A stretch of DNA of 64,000 bases from Lacrimispora xylanolytica (GTDB lineage: Bacteria; Bacillota; Clostridia; Lachnospirales; Lachnospiraceae), in contig NZ_CP113524.1 of NCBI RefSeq assembly GCF_026723765.1, forward strand, positions 2,155,001 to 2,219,000, in the 5' to 3' direction. A model generated the notes under the pieces. That model was not told where the DNA came from, searched no databases, and saw nothing but the letters and a program-made list of their open reading frames with translations. Both the position numbers and the translations under genes were made by a program. This document shows, in pieces, positions 1 to 8,124 of this stretch (positions are counted from its first letter, which is position 1; every line of letters begins with the position of its first letter).

Positions 1-52
1 CAGCAAACTGGCTATTAGCCATGGTTGTCTCTGGGTCTTTTATTTTCCTGTT

Positions 53-1297
53 TTACAGCTTTAGTGGCAGGGTCACCGTAAATATGGTTCCTTCAGGCTG
101 ACTGCTTGTCACGCTGATCTTCCCTTTATGAGAATCTATTATCGTTTTTGCAATGGAAAGCCCAAGACCATATCCTCCCTCTTTTCTTACTCTTGATTTA
201 TCTGTCCGGTAAAAGCGTTCAAAGATATGCTGCTGTTCCTCCGGTGGAATGATCTCGCCAGAATTACAAACGGTTAAAACAGCCAGGTGGCTTGCGCTTT
301 TTAGTCCGATAGAAACAGTACCACCTTTTCCTGCATATTTACAGGCATTATCAAGAAGTATGGTAACAACCTGCTTAAGCTGGGATTCATACCCGGAAAG
401 AATGATGTCAGGTTCAATTTCGTTCACCAGTTCCACCTTGTTTTCAAAGGCAATGGATTCAAAGATAAGAGTGCTTTTTAAAACCAGGTCGCTGAAATCA
501 ATGGACGAAAGTTCTGACTTCCTTTCATTGCCTGCCCCAGCGTCGGAACGGGCGAGAAACAGGAGGTTTTCCACCAGCTGCTTCATACTGGCAGCTTCTT
601 CCTTTGTGTTGCTCAGCCATTTATTCTGTTCCCTGACCGTAGACTGCGGGTGAGTAGATATAATATCCAGATTTGCCAGAATCACCGTCAGAGGAGTTTT
701 TAACTCATGGGAGGCGTCTGCAACAAACTGATTCTGCTGATGCCAGGCAGCCTCAACAGGTTTTAGGGCAAGGCGGGAGAGATACAGACTCAGCATGAGA
801 AAAAGGAATACGGCCCCCGTAAAAAGCATGATACAGTTGACCGTAAGAGTCTTGATGTTATTAATCTCGTAGCTTTGATCTGCAAAAATGATTTTTGTTC
901 CTTCCGGAGTTTCTGCCTTTAGAAAACGAAGGGAATAGTCTGGAAGAACTCCTTTCGTAAGCTCCGTAGAATCAGCCATTTGAATTAAGGTAGAGGCAAG
1001 CTCTGTTGTAACGGTAATGTTGTTTCGTTCTATGGTCCTTATGGTGTGATCGGAATTTAAAGTAACGACAAACGAGGGAATAGGAGGAGGCGGGGGTTGC
1101 TTTTTGTGCCTCCCAGGTTCCAGTTTAAATGGCGGTGAGAACCGATCCTTTTCTATGGATTGGAACATAGCCATCTCTGTCTGCCGGACCAGGCGGTTGG
1201 AAGCAGAAAAGTAAAAGAGTCCTATGACAGCCAAAAGAATACTTGCTACGCAAGTCATATTAATGATGATAAATTTCCATCTTAATTTTCGTATCAT
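53..1297 (-). CDS. Sensor histidine kinase, two-component system
   Basis: A 414-residue membrane histidine kinase. Two hydrophobic segments (about residues 10-32 and 153-175) flank an extracellular domain with an odd lysine- and proline-rich stretch near residue 65. The phospho-acceptor box ASHELKTPL places His197 as the site. Downstream lie an N box (DNACKYAG) and a glycine-rich ATP lid (GYGLGLSIAK), the usual HisKA plus HATPase_c order. Its start overlaps the stop of the upstream response regulator as ATGA, so the two are translationally coupled. It probably controls the divergent SLH/efflux operon; that link and the stimulus are inferences. Confidence 0.95.
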   Translation of the reverse strand: MIRKLRWKFIIINMTCVASILLAVIGLFYFSASNRLVRQTEMAMFQSIEKDRFSPPFKLEPGRHKKQPPPPPIPSFVVTLNSDHTIRTIERNNITVTTELASTLIQMADSTELTKGVLPDYSLRFLKAETPEGTKIIFADQSYEINNIKTLTVNCIMLFTGAVFLFLMLSLYLSRLALKPVEAAWHQQNQFVADASHELKTPLTVILANLDIISTHPQSTVREQNKWLSNTKEEAASMKQLVENLLFLARSDAGAGNERKSELSSIDFSDLVLKSTLIFESIAFENKVELVNEIEPDIILSGYESQLKQVVTILLDNACKYAGKGGTVSIGLKSASHLAVLTVCNSGEIIPPEEQQHIFERFYRTDKSRVRKEGGYGLGLSIAKTIIDSHKGKISVTSSQPEGTIFTVTLPLKL

Positions 1298-1968
1298 TTG
1301 GGCCCCTCCAATCGATAGCCCACTTTTCGTATGGTATTTATCTCCACTTGAGAGCCAACAAAGGAGAGTTTTTTACGTAAAAATGAGATGTAGGCTTCTA
1401 CGTTATTATCTTCAGCATCAGAATCATTGCCCCATACTCTGGTTATTAAAGTGTCCTTTGAGATAATCTTACCAGAATTGCTCATAAGTAATTTTAAAAC
1501 CTCAAACTCCTTAAAAGCCAAATGAATGGATTTTTCTCTACAGCATAAATCATTGGAGGATAAATCAAGGGAAAGATCTCCAAATACCATTTCATCAAGA
1601 AATACATCTCCCTGCCGACGAGAGAGGGCCCTGATCCGAGCCAGAAGCTCTTCTGGTATAAAGGGCTTCGTTAAGTAATCGTCGGCTCCTTTATCAAGAC
1701 CTTTGACCTTATCGCTGGTATCATCCCGTGCGGTCAGAAGAAGAACTGGTGTTTTGATTCTGGATTCTCTTAGCTTTTGTACAATCTGAAAGCCGTTCAT
1801 TCCTGGCAGCATGACATCCAGTATAATCACATCGTACTCATTTGTGAGGCCATAATAAAGGCCGTCAGTTCCATCGTTAACAATATCTGTATGATAATTT
1901 TGTTCCTTCATGATCTGTCCCAATGCGTCAGCAAGCCTGATTTCATCCTCCACAATCAATACTTTCAT
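1294..1968 (-). CDS. OmpR/PhoB-family response regulator
   Basis: A 224-residue DNA-binding response regulator, partner of the kinase whose start it overlaps. The receiver domain shows the acidic pair near residues 7-9, the phospho-acceptor Asp51 in LDVMLPGMNG and the conserved Lys101 in LTKPF. The C-terminal half is a winged helix ending in the typical RKVGYRL hairpin. The start is preceded by AAGGG. A good sigma-A promoter lies upstream (2008-2036). Paired CTGAAA/TTTCAG repeats in the divergent intergenic region are plausible binding sites. Confidence 0.96.
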   Translation of the reverse strand: MKVLIVEDEIRLADALGQIMKEQNYHTDIVNDGTDGLYYGLTNEYDVIILDVMLPGMNGFQIVQKLRESRIKTPVLLLTARDDTSDKVKGLDKGADDYLTKPFIPEELLARIRALSRRQGDVFLDEMVFGDLSLDLSSNDLCCREKSIHLAFKEFEVLKLLMSNSGKIISKDTLITRVWGNDSDAEDNNVEAYISFLRKKLSFVGSQVEINTIRKVGYRLEGPK

Positions 1969-2007
1969 TCGTTTCCCTTCTTTCCATCATGATATAGACT
2001 GAAACCT

Positions 2008-2036
2008 ATTATAAACAATCCTTTGATTTTAAGCAA
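2008..2036 (-). promoter_or_regulatory. Promoter of the two-component operon
   Basis: Read on the reverse strand, a -35 box TTGCTT (2031-2036) and a perfect -10 box TATAAT (2008-2013) are separated by 17 bp. It drives the response regulator and kinase. Confidence 0.75.
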
Positions 2037-2064
2037 ATGAACCTTTTCATTATAAAAAAGAAAG

Positions 2065-2124
2065 CTGAAATTATACTGAAATATCTTCCTATGGTAATAT
2101 TATGCCATTTCAGGTTAATTTCAG
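2065..2124. promoter_or_regulatory. Two pairs of 11-bp-phased direct repeats, putative response-regulator operator
   Basis: CTGAAA occurs at 2065-2070 and 2076-2081. Its complement TTTCAG occurs at 2108-2113 and 2119-2124. Each pair has a 5-bp gap, so an 11-bp period, and the pairs point at each other. OmpR-family regulators commonly bind tandem half sites about one helical turn apart. The array sits between the divergent regulator and the SLH/efflux operon. Confidence 0.6.
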
Positions 2125-2197
2125 TTAACAGTCACATTTCTGACATAGGAGTCTGTTAAAATTGGAAAGAGTTTCAGACTGGAAAGGAGAATTTTAC

Positions 2198-3289
2198 ATG
2201 CACGGACAAAAAATGGCAGCCGCCCTGGCTGTTGTAATGGCAGCAACGGCAGTCAACCCCATGATTACCCATGCTTCCGCAGGTTTTGATTTAAGAAAAA
2301 AGGTGGTTGGATTATCCGGCATCATGAATACAGGAAATATAAATATGAAGGTAACGCGAGGGGAATTTGCCAGTATGCTTGTGAATGCTTCTTCCTACCG
2401 GAGCACAGTTAGCAGCACCAGCAATACCTCTGTGTTCGCAGATGTGCCAAGGGATTATGAATATGCGTCTTCCATACGGATTGCAGCAGAACAGGGATTT
2501 ATGAATGGATATCTGGGGGGCAACTTTAAACCTGAGGAATACGTTACTCTTCAGGAAGCGGTAAAAGGAGTACTGGGCCTTTTGGAATACAAAAACACTG
2601 ATTTTACAGGAGATCAGACGGGATCTAGAATGTCTAAGTATCATTTTCTTGAGCTGGATGATGGATTGAATAAAGAAGCGGCTGAGCTCATGACAAAGGA
2701 AGACTGTGTGAATCTGTTTTACAATCTGCTTAAAACCGATACAAAATCAGGAACCATGTTTGGTAAGAGTCTGGACTGCGAGTTGACTTCAGATGGTGAA
2801 ATCAATCCATTTTCTATGGTGGATAACAGCACGAAGGGACCAAAAGTGGTTACCAGTAAAAGCAGGCTGAACTCTTATCTGCCATTTCAGCTCAGTGATG
2901 CCAATATATATCTGGATGGAGATCCAGTGAAAAACTCCAGTGAGGCAATTACCACTGCCTTTGACAGCACGGACGGTGTATTGGTCTATTATCATACACT
3001 TTCTAAAACGGTATGGCTGTATACCGTGGGGAATGAAAATGAAAACGGCCGTTCCGCTGTGTTAGGAGAAATCACCAATGTGGTTTACAATTCCACAGAT
3101 TTAATGACACCCACCGCAATTATTCTTGATGATGGCAATACTTATGTACTTACCAGCACGGAGATGCAGTTTGTATTTTCTTCCTATGGAGATCTTCGGG
3201 TAGGAGATTCCGTAAATCTGGTATACACACTGTCCGAGGATGCAGAAGGAAATCAGACCAGAACAGTGATTGACTATATTGAAGATTGA
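2198..3289 (+). CDS. Exported S-layer-homology (SLH) domain protein
   Basis: The start at 2198 follows GGAAAGGAG at good spacing; a longer frame from a TTG at 2162 has no such site. The 363-residue product begins with a signal peptide ending near THASA. An SLH-type region follows: FADVPRDYEYASSI, then a G-F-NGY-GG-F-P pattern and VTLQEAV, within about the first 150 residues. SLH domains usually bind secondary cell-wall polymers. The remaining ~200 residues, rich in beta-strand patterns (VLVYYHT, VWLYTVG), match nothing I recognise. The next gene begins 14 bp after its stop, so it belongs to the efflux operon. Its role may be to hold or organise the pump at the wall; that is inference. Confidence 0.85.
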   Translation: MHGQKMAAALAVVMAATAVNPMITHASAGFDLRKKVVGLSGIMNTGNINMKVTRGEFASMLVNASSYRSTVSSTSNTSVFADVPRDYEYASSIRIAAEQGFMNGYLGGNFKPEEYVTLQEAVKGVLGLLEYKNTDFTGDQTGSRMSKYHFLELDDGLNKEAAELMTKEDCVNLFYNLLKTDTKSGTMFGKSLDCELTSDGEINPFSMVDNSTKGPKVVTSKSRLNSYLPFQLSDANIYLDGDPVKNSSEAITTAFDSTDGVLVYYHTLSKTVWLYTVGNENENGRSAVLGEITNVVYNSTDLMTPTAIILDDGNTYVLTSTEMQFVFSSYGDLRVGDSVNLVYTLSEDAEGNQTRTVIDYIED

Positions 3290-3303
3290 CAGGAGAAAAC
3301 AGA

Positions 3304-5013
3304 ATGAAAAATAAGAAAAAATTTCTGATCCTTCTGATCGTGGTACTTTTGGCTTTTGGCGGAATCGTTGGCTTCCTCATGATGAATAAGTCAAAGAGTG
3401 CATCTGCTAAGGCCAAGAGCGTTCAGACCGCAACGGTTTCCAAGCGAGATATTACATCTGAACTTTCTTCCTCAGGGACGATTTCTCCTAAAGATACGTA
3501 TGACATTACTTCGCTGGCGGAAGGGGAAGTGACAGCCGCCGAGTTTGAGGAAGGGGATGTGGTGGAAAAGGGGCAGGTGCTTTACCGGATCGATACCTCC
3601 TCCATGGAATCTCAGATATCATCTGCCAATAATTCTCTGGAGCGTTCCCAGGAAAGCTATCAGAATGCACTGGAGGATTATAATACAGCGTTGTCTGATT
3701 ATAGCGGAAATACGTATAAAGCTACAGAAAACGGATTTATCAAAACCCTGTCCATCAAAGATGGAGACAAAGTGAGTAATGGTACAGAAATAGCCGCAAT
3801 CTATGATGACAAAACAATGAAATTAAAGGTTCCATTTCTTTCGGCAGAAGCAGCTCAGATTGTGTCTGGCAACGGAGCAATCCTGACCCTTACCGATACG
3901 GGAGAGCAGATTAATGGGGTGGTTTCCTCGGTCAACAATATGGATGTTACTTTAACAGGCGGACGTATTGTAAGGTATATTACCATAGAGGTTGCAAATC
4001 CCGGGGGCATTACCTCGGAAACAGCTGCAACGGCTCTCGTCGGCGATTTTGTAAGCAGTATGGAAGCGGCCTTTGAGCCGAAGCTGGAAACTACCATGAA
4101 GGCAGATATATCCTCCACAGTTGAAATACAGAAGATGCTTGTAAAGGAAGGCGACTACGTAACAAAAGGAACCCCAATATTCTCCATAGAAAGCAAATCT
4201 GCTGATAAATTACTGCGAACCTATAAGGATTCCCTGGACAAAGCTCAGGAAAGTCTGGAATCCGCAAAAAGCAAGCTTGAAAGCACTCAGGATACTTATG
4301 ATAACTATACCGTTACCGCACCCATTTCAGGAAAGGTCATTAAAAAAACAGTAAAGGTTGGAGATAAAATATCAAAGAGCACCACCGGGAACACAGTACT
4401 TGCAGTTATTTATGATATGTCCAATTATACGTTTGAGATGTTAGTGGATGAACTTGATGTGAAATCGGTAAAAGCAGGCCAAAGCGTCAATATTACTGCG
4501 GATGCAGTATCCGGTAAGACATTTTCCGGAACTGTGACAAATGTCAGTCTGCAAAGCTCTACCTCTAACGGTGTTACGAATTATCCTGTTACCGTTACGT
4601 TAAACGATGGGCTTGACGAACTTCTTCCAGGTATGAATGTAGATGGTGTAATTATTCTTGATGAGGCAAAGGATGTCATTGCCATTCCTGCTGATTCCCT
4701 GATGAGAGGCAATACCGTCTATGTAAAAGATGATTCTGTGAAAGAAAAGATTGGAAACGTACCTGCCGGTTTCCGCAGTGTGGAAGTTAGCGCAGGCCTG
4801 ATCAGTAAAGATTATGTTGAAATAAAAAGTGGTCTCACAGAGGGAGAGGAAGTATACGTAGCACAATCCTCTGTTGAAAAGACTTCAAATAACATGATGC
4901 CAGGCGGAATGGGCGGAATGGGCGGTATTACAGGCGGCGGCGGGCCCGGTGGAGGCAGAACCGGCGGTGGCGGAACCGGTGGAGGTGGTGGCAATCGTAA
5001 CAGCGGGCGATAA
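3304..5013 (+). CDS. HlyD/MacA-type efflux adaptor with duplicated core
   Basis: Start 3304 has AGGAG at 8-bp spacing. The 569-residue product has one N-terminal membrane anchor (about residues 5-24) and is otherwise extracellular. Lipoyl-like half-motifs flanking a coiled coil occur twice: once near residues 50-155 (GEVTAAEFEEGDVVEKGQ, then NGFIKTLSIKDGDKV) and again near residues 270-380 (VKEGDYVTKGT, then GKVIKKTVKVGDK). A beta-barrel and membrane-proximal domain follow. The tail is about 40 residues of Gly/Met then Gly/Arg repeats. It precedes the cognate ABC ATPase and permease by 24 bp. MacA-type adaptors link a MacB transporter to outer structures; in a Gram-positive cell it probably works in the wall zone. 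Confidence 0.92.
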   Translation: MKNKKKFLILLIVVLLAFGGIVGFLMMNKSKSASAKAKSVQTATVSKRDITSELSSSGTISPKDTYDITSLAEGEVTAAEFEEGDVVEKGQVLYRIDTSSMESQISSANNSLERSQESYQNALEDYNTALSDYSGNTYKATENGFIKTLSIKDGDKVSNGTEIAAIYDDKTMKLKVPFLSAEAAQIVSGNGAILTLTDTGEQINGVVSSVNNMDVTLTGGRIVRYITIEVANPGGITSETAATALVGDFVSSMEAAFEPKLETTMKADISSTVEIQKMLVKEGDYVTKGTPIFSIESKSADKLLRTYKDSLDKAQESLESAKSKLESTQDTYDNYTVTAPISGKVIKKTVKVGDKISKSTTGNTVLAVIYDMSNYTFEMLVDELDVKSVKAGQSVNITADAVSGKTFSGTVTNVSLQSSTSNGVTNYPVTVTLNDGLDELLPGMNVDGVIILDEAKDVIAIPADSLMRGNTVYVKDDSVKEKIGNVPAGFRSVEVSAGLISKDYVEIKSGLTEGEEVYVAQSSVEKTSNNMMPGGMGGMGGITGGGGPGGGRTGGGGTGGGGGNRNSGR

Positions 5014-5037
5014 ATAGAGTGAGCAGGAGACATAAAT

Positions 5038-5745
5038 ATGGCGGAACCTTTGATTGAATTAAAAGATATATATAAGATTTATCAATTGGGCGGTGAGGAA
5101 GTCCGTGCAAGTGACGGAGTTACGCTGACCATTTGCAGAGGAGAATTTGTAGCCATTGTAGGAAAATCAGGAAGCGGTAAATCCACTCTTATGAACATCA
5201 TTGGTGCCCTTGATGTACCAAGCTCTGGCTCCTATTATCTGGGAGGCGAAGATGTGGGAAATATGGGAGATCATCAGCTTGCCAAGGTGCGCAATAAGAT
5301 GATTGGATTTATATTTCAGCAATACAATCTGCTTCCCAAATTAAATCTCTTAGAGAACGTGGAACTTCCTCTCCTTTATTCCGGAATTTCTGCGGATGAG
5401 AGAAAACAAAAGGCGATGGAATCTTTAAAAAGAGTGGGGCTTGAGGAAAAATGGAGAAACTTTCCCAATCAGCTTTCCGGCGGTCAGCAGCAAAGGGTAT
5501 CCATTGCCCGTGCTCTTGCTGGAAATCCTTCCCTTATTTTGGCAGATGAGCCTACAGGTGCTCTTGATTCCAAGACCAGCAGGGATGTACTGGACTTTTT
5601 AAAGCAGCTTAACGAGGAAGGCAATACAATTGTTATCATTACCCACGACAGCACCATAGCCATGGAGGCAGAACGGGTAGTAAGGGTACACGATGGAAAG
5701 ATTAATTTTGATGGAGACGTAAATGAATATTCTGCAATCCTTTAA
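5038..5745 (+). CDS. MacB/LolD-type ABC transporter ATP-binding protein
   Basis: A 235-residue cytoplasmic ATPase. It has Walker A GKSGSGKST (residues 42-50), a Q loop in FIFQQYNLLP, the signature LSGGQQQRVS, Walker B LILADEPTGALD and an H loop ITHD. The FIFQQYNLLP and ADEPTGALD wording is typical of the MacB/LolD/FtsE export class. It overlaps the following permease gene by 23 bp, indicating translational coupling. It should power the permease; the substrate is unknown, with peptides or antimicrobial compounds likely from the family. Confidence 0.96.
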   Translation: MAEPLIELKDIYKIYQLGGEEVRASDGVTLTICRGEFVAIVGKSGSGKSTLMNIIGALDVPSSGSYYLGGEDVGNMGDHQLAKVRNKMIGFIFQQYNLLPKLNLLENVELPLLYSGISADERKQKAMESLKRVGLEEKWRNFPNQLSGGQQQRVSIARALAGNPSLILADEPTGALDSKTSRDVLDFLKQLNEEGNTIVIITHDSTIAMEAERVVRVHDGKINFDGDVNEYSAIL

Positions 5746-6907
5746 AATGGCCATAAAAAGCATATGGGGAAACAAACTGCGTTCCTTTCTTACCATGCTG
5801 GGAATCATTATAGGAGTGGCCTCTGTTATCATACTGGTCAGCCTGGTAAACGGCCAAATGAATTATATGACAGAACAGTTCTCCAGTATGGGAACAAACC
5901 AGATTAATGTAAATGTATCAAATCTTTCCTCAAGATCCGTAACTGTGGATGAAATGTATGAGTTTTATGAAAAGAATCAGGATCTCTTTTCTCAGATGAC
6001 TCCTAAGATTTCCATCTCCGGTACCATTAAAAACGGGACGGAAACCCTGACGGATACTACGGTGACCGGCGTCAGTGAGCAGTATCTGGATATGAAGGAT
6101 CAAACGCTGGAATCCGGAAGGTTTCTTCAGTTTTCCGACATTTTGTCACGGCAAAAGGTGGTTGTGGCAGGCTATTACGTAGCCTGGGATTTGTTTGGAG
6201 GTGTGGATAAGGCCATTGGGGAAACCTTAAAAATTGATGGTGTCAGCTACAAGATCGTAGGAGTCATTTCAAGACAGAATGAGGATGAGCTGGAAGCTGG
6301 TGGCTCCGATGATGTTTTATATCTTCCTTACAGCAGTGCAGTCAGGCAGACCAATAGTGCCAATGTAAACAGCTATGTGTTTGCCACTGCAGATACAGAC
6401 CATACAACCCAGGCTAAAAATGCAATCAATTCATTTTTGATGGGTATCTTTAAAGACGATGATTTGTTTCGGGTGTCTGCGATGAGCGAACTTTTGGATT
6501 CGTTAAATTCTATTATGTCCATGATGTCCATGATGCTTGGAGGAATTGCAGGAATCTCTCTGTTAGTAGCCGGAGTCGGAGTTATGAATATTATGCTGGT
6601 ATCCGTCACAGAACGAACAAGAGAAATTGGAATCCGAAAGGCCCTTGGTGCTCAAAAACGAAATATTATGCAGCAGTTTGTTATAGAAGCGGCGGTGACC
6701 AGTTCTCTGGGAGGTGTCATCGGAATCGTGGTTGGTTCCATAGCCACCACAGTGATCAGCAGCTTTATGGGCCTTAATGCGACCCCGACCCCAGGGGCTG
6801 TCTTAATATCCTTCAGCGTTTCTGTGGGGATCGGTCTTGTCTTTGGATATATGCCTGCAAACCGGGCGGCAAAGTTAAATCCAATTGACGCCTTGCGCAG
6901 TGAATAA
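5723..6907 (+). CDS. MacB-family ABC transporter permease
   Basis: A 394-residue permease with the MacB layout: a first membrane helix near residues 18-42 (FLTMLGIIIGVASVIILV), a large extracellular MacB_PCD domain (about 45-265), then three membrane helices in the FtsX domain. VTERTREIGIRKALGA is the cytoplasmic coupling motif of this family and the end PIDALRSE is characteristic. It overlaps the ATPase gene and closes the operon, since a strong hairpin follows. Confidence 0.96.
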   Translation: MNILQSFKMAIKSIWGNKLRSFLTMLGIIIGVASVIILVSLVNGQMNYMTEQFSSMGTNQINVNVSNLSSRSVTVDEMYEFYEKNQDLFSQMTPKISISGTIKNGTETLTDTTVTGVSEQYLDMKDQTLESGRFLQFSDILSRQKVVVAGYYVAWDLFGGVDKAIGETLKIDGVSYKIVGVISRQNEDELEAGGSDDVLYLPYSSAVRQTNSANVNSYVFATADTDHTTQAKNAINSFLMGIFKDDDLFRVSAMSELLDSLNSIMSMMSMMLGGIAGISLLVAGVGVMNIMLVSVTERTREIGIRKALGAQKRNIMQQFVIEAAVTSSLGGVIGIVVGSIATTVISSFMGLNATPTPGAVLISFSVSVGIGLVFGYMPANRAAKLNPIDALRSE

Positions 6908-6923
6908 GAAGTGAATATTTTCT

Positions 6924-6956
6924 TGCAAATACAGCATAAGAATGATACTATTTGCA
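6924..6956. other. 8-bp inverted repeat after the efflux operon
   Basis: TGCAAATA (6924-6931) pairs perfectly with TATTTGCA (6949-6956) across a 17-base loop. There is no U-tract. It may be a 3' stabilising hairpin or an operator for the downstream dipeptidase gene. Confidence 0.4.
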
Positions 6957-6965
6957 TAGTAACAA

Positions 6966-6994
6966 AAGGAGTAACTCATCATGGGTTACTCCTT
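6966..6994 (+). terminator. Terminator-like hairpin after the efflux permease
   Basis: AAGGAGTAAC (6966-6975) pairs perfectly with GTTACTCCTT (6985-6994). An A/T-rich stretch, rather than a clean U-run, follows. It separates the efflux operon from the dipeptidase gene. Confidence 0.65.
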
Positions 6995-7034
6995 AAATAC
7001 ATTTAAAATATAGAGAGCAGGGAAGGCAGAAATC

Positions 7035-8027
7035 ATGAAGGTTATTGATATGCATTGCGATACAATTTCAGAATTGTACTATCGAAGAGAAGCTGGAAAG
7101 GCTTACTCACTGTTGAAAAATGATTGCCACATTGATTTAGAGCGGATGAAAAAGGGAGACTACTGCTTGCAGAATTTTGCGCTGTTTACAGAATTAACGA
7201 GGCATGAACGTCCCTTTGAATACTGTATGAAACTGGTGGACCTTTTTTATACGGAGATTGCAAAGCATGAAGATTTGATTGGTGTAGTCACCTGTTATGA
7301 GGATATTGAAAGAAATAGAAAGGAAGGAAAAATGTCGGCTCTCCTCACCATAGAAGAGGGCGGCGTCTGCCAGGGAGAGATTGCATTTTTAAGAAATTTC
7401 TACCGTCTTGGTGTTCGTATGATGACGCTCACCTGGAACCATAAGAATGAATTGGCAAGTCCTAACCGCATCTGGCAGGAACATGGAGAAGCCTTTTTTG
7501 AACCGGATACGGAACATGGTCTGACGGAAAAAGGGATAGAATTTGTAAATGAGATGGAGGCTCTTGGCATAATCGTGGATATCTCTCATTTATCAGATGC
7601 CGGCATCGAAGATGTATTCCGCTATACGAAAAAGTCGTTTGTGGCAAGTCATTCCAACGCAAGAACGGTAGCTTCCAATCCCAGAAATTTAACGGACGAT
7701 ATGATACGCCGGCTTTCTGAGCGGGGAGGCGTTGCTGGTCTTAATTACTGCGCTGCTTTTTTATATGACTGGAAAAAGGGAGATACCGTCTTAAGCCGTG
7801 TGGAACATATGATTGCCCATATCAAGCACATGAAGCAGGTTGGAGGCATCCAGTGCATCGGACTGGGATCTGATTTTGATGGTATTGGTGGAGAATTGGA
7901 GATGAAGTCTCCGGAAGATCTGCCCATACTGGAAGCTGCCATGAAGAAAGCAGGCTTTACAGAGAGTGAAATTGAAGCTGTATTTTACAAAAACGTACTT
8001 CGGGTTTATGAGGAAATTTTACACTAA
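7035..8027 (+). CDS. Membrane dipeptidase, peptidase family M19
   Basis: A 330-residue zinc dipeptidase of the renal dipeptidase family. Metal and catalytic motifs appear in the family order: DMHCDT at the N-terminus, EEGG near residue 103, DISHLSD near 178, SHSNAR near 201 and GSDFDG near 279. There is no signal peptide, so it is probably cytoplasmic and hydrolyses dipeptides, possibly those with D-residues. The gene stands alone between a terminator and the Pho-box array, which begins 8 bp after its stop. Confidence 0.93.
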   Translation: MKVIDMHCDTISELYYRREAGKAYSLLKNDCHIDLERMKKGDYCLQNFALFTELTRHERPFEYCMKLVDLFYTEIAKHEDLIGVVTCYEDIERNRKEGKMSALLTIEEGGVCQGEIAFLRNFYRLGVRMMTLTWNHKNELASPNRIWQEHGEAFFEPDTEHGLTEKGIEFVNEMEALGIIVDISHLSDAGIEDVFRYTKKSFVASHSNARTVASNPRNLTDDMIRRLSERGGVAGLNYCAAFLYDWKKGDTVLSRVEHMIAHIKHMKQVGGIQCIGLGSDFDGIGGELEMKSPEDLPILEAAMKKAGFTESEIEAVFYKNVLRVYEEILH

Positions 8028-8034
8028 AGAAAAA

Positions 8035-8088
8035 TTTACAAATATTTTACCTTTCAGCGCATGATACTTTACATAGATTTGATATAGT
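8035..8088 (+). promoter_or_regulatory. Putative Pho-box array and -10 of the phosphate operon
   Basis: TTTACA (8035), TTTACC (8046), TTTACA (8068) and TTGATA (8079) all lie on one 11-bp register, with the position at 8057 degenerate. PhoP of Firmicutes binds TTAACA-like repeats with 5-bp gaps. A -10 box TATAGT (8083-8088) overlaps the last repeat and no good -35 box is visible, as expected for an activated promoter. Confidence 0.7.
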
Positions 8089-8124
8089 ACTTACAAGACA
8101 TGCCGTAAGATCAGGGGGAATACT

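Noticed and set aside
4812-5033. Proline-rich reverse-strand ORF opposite the adaptor tail
   Set aside because: It is the complement of the Gly-rich codons of the adaptor and has no ribosome site of its own.
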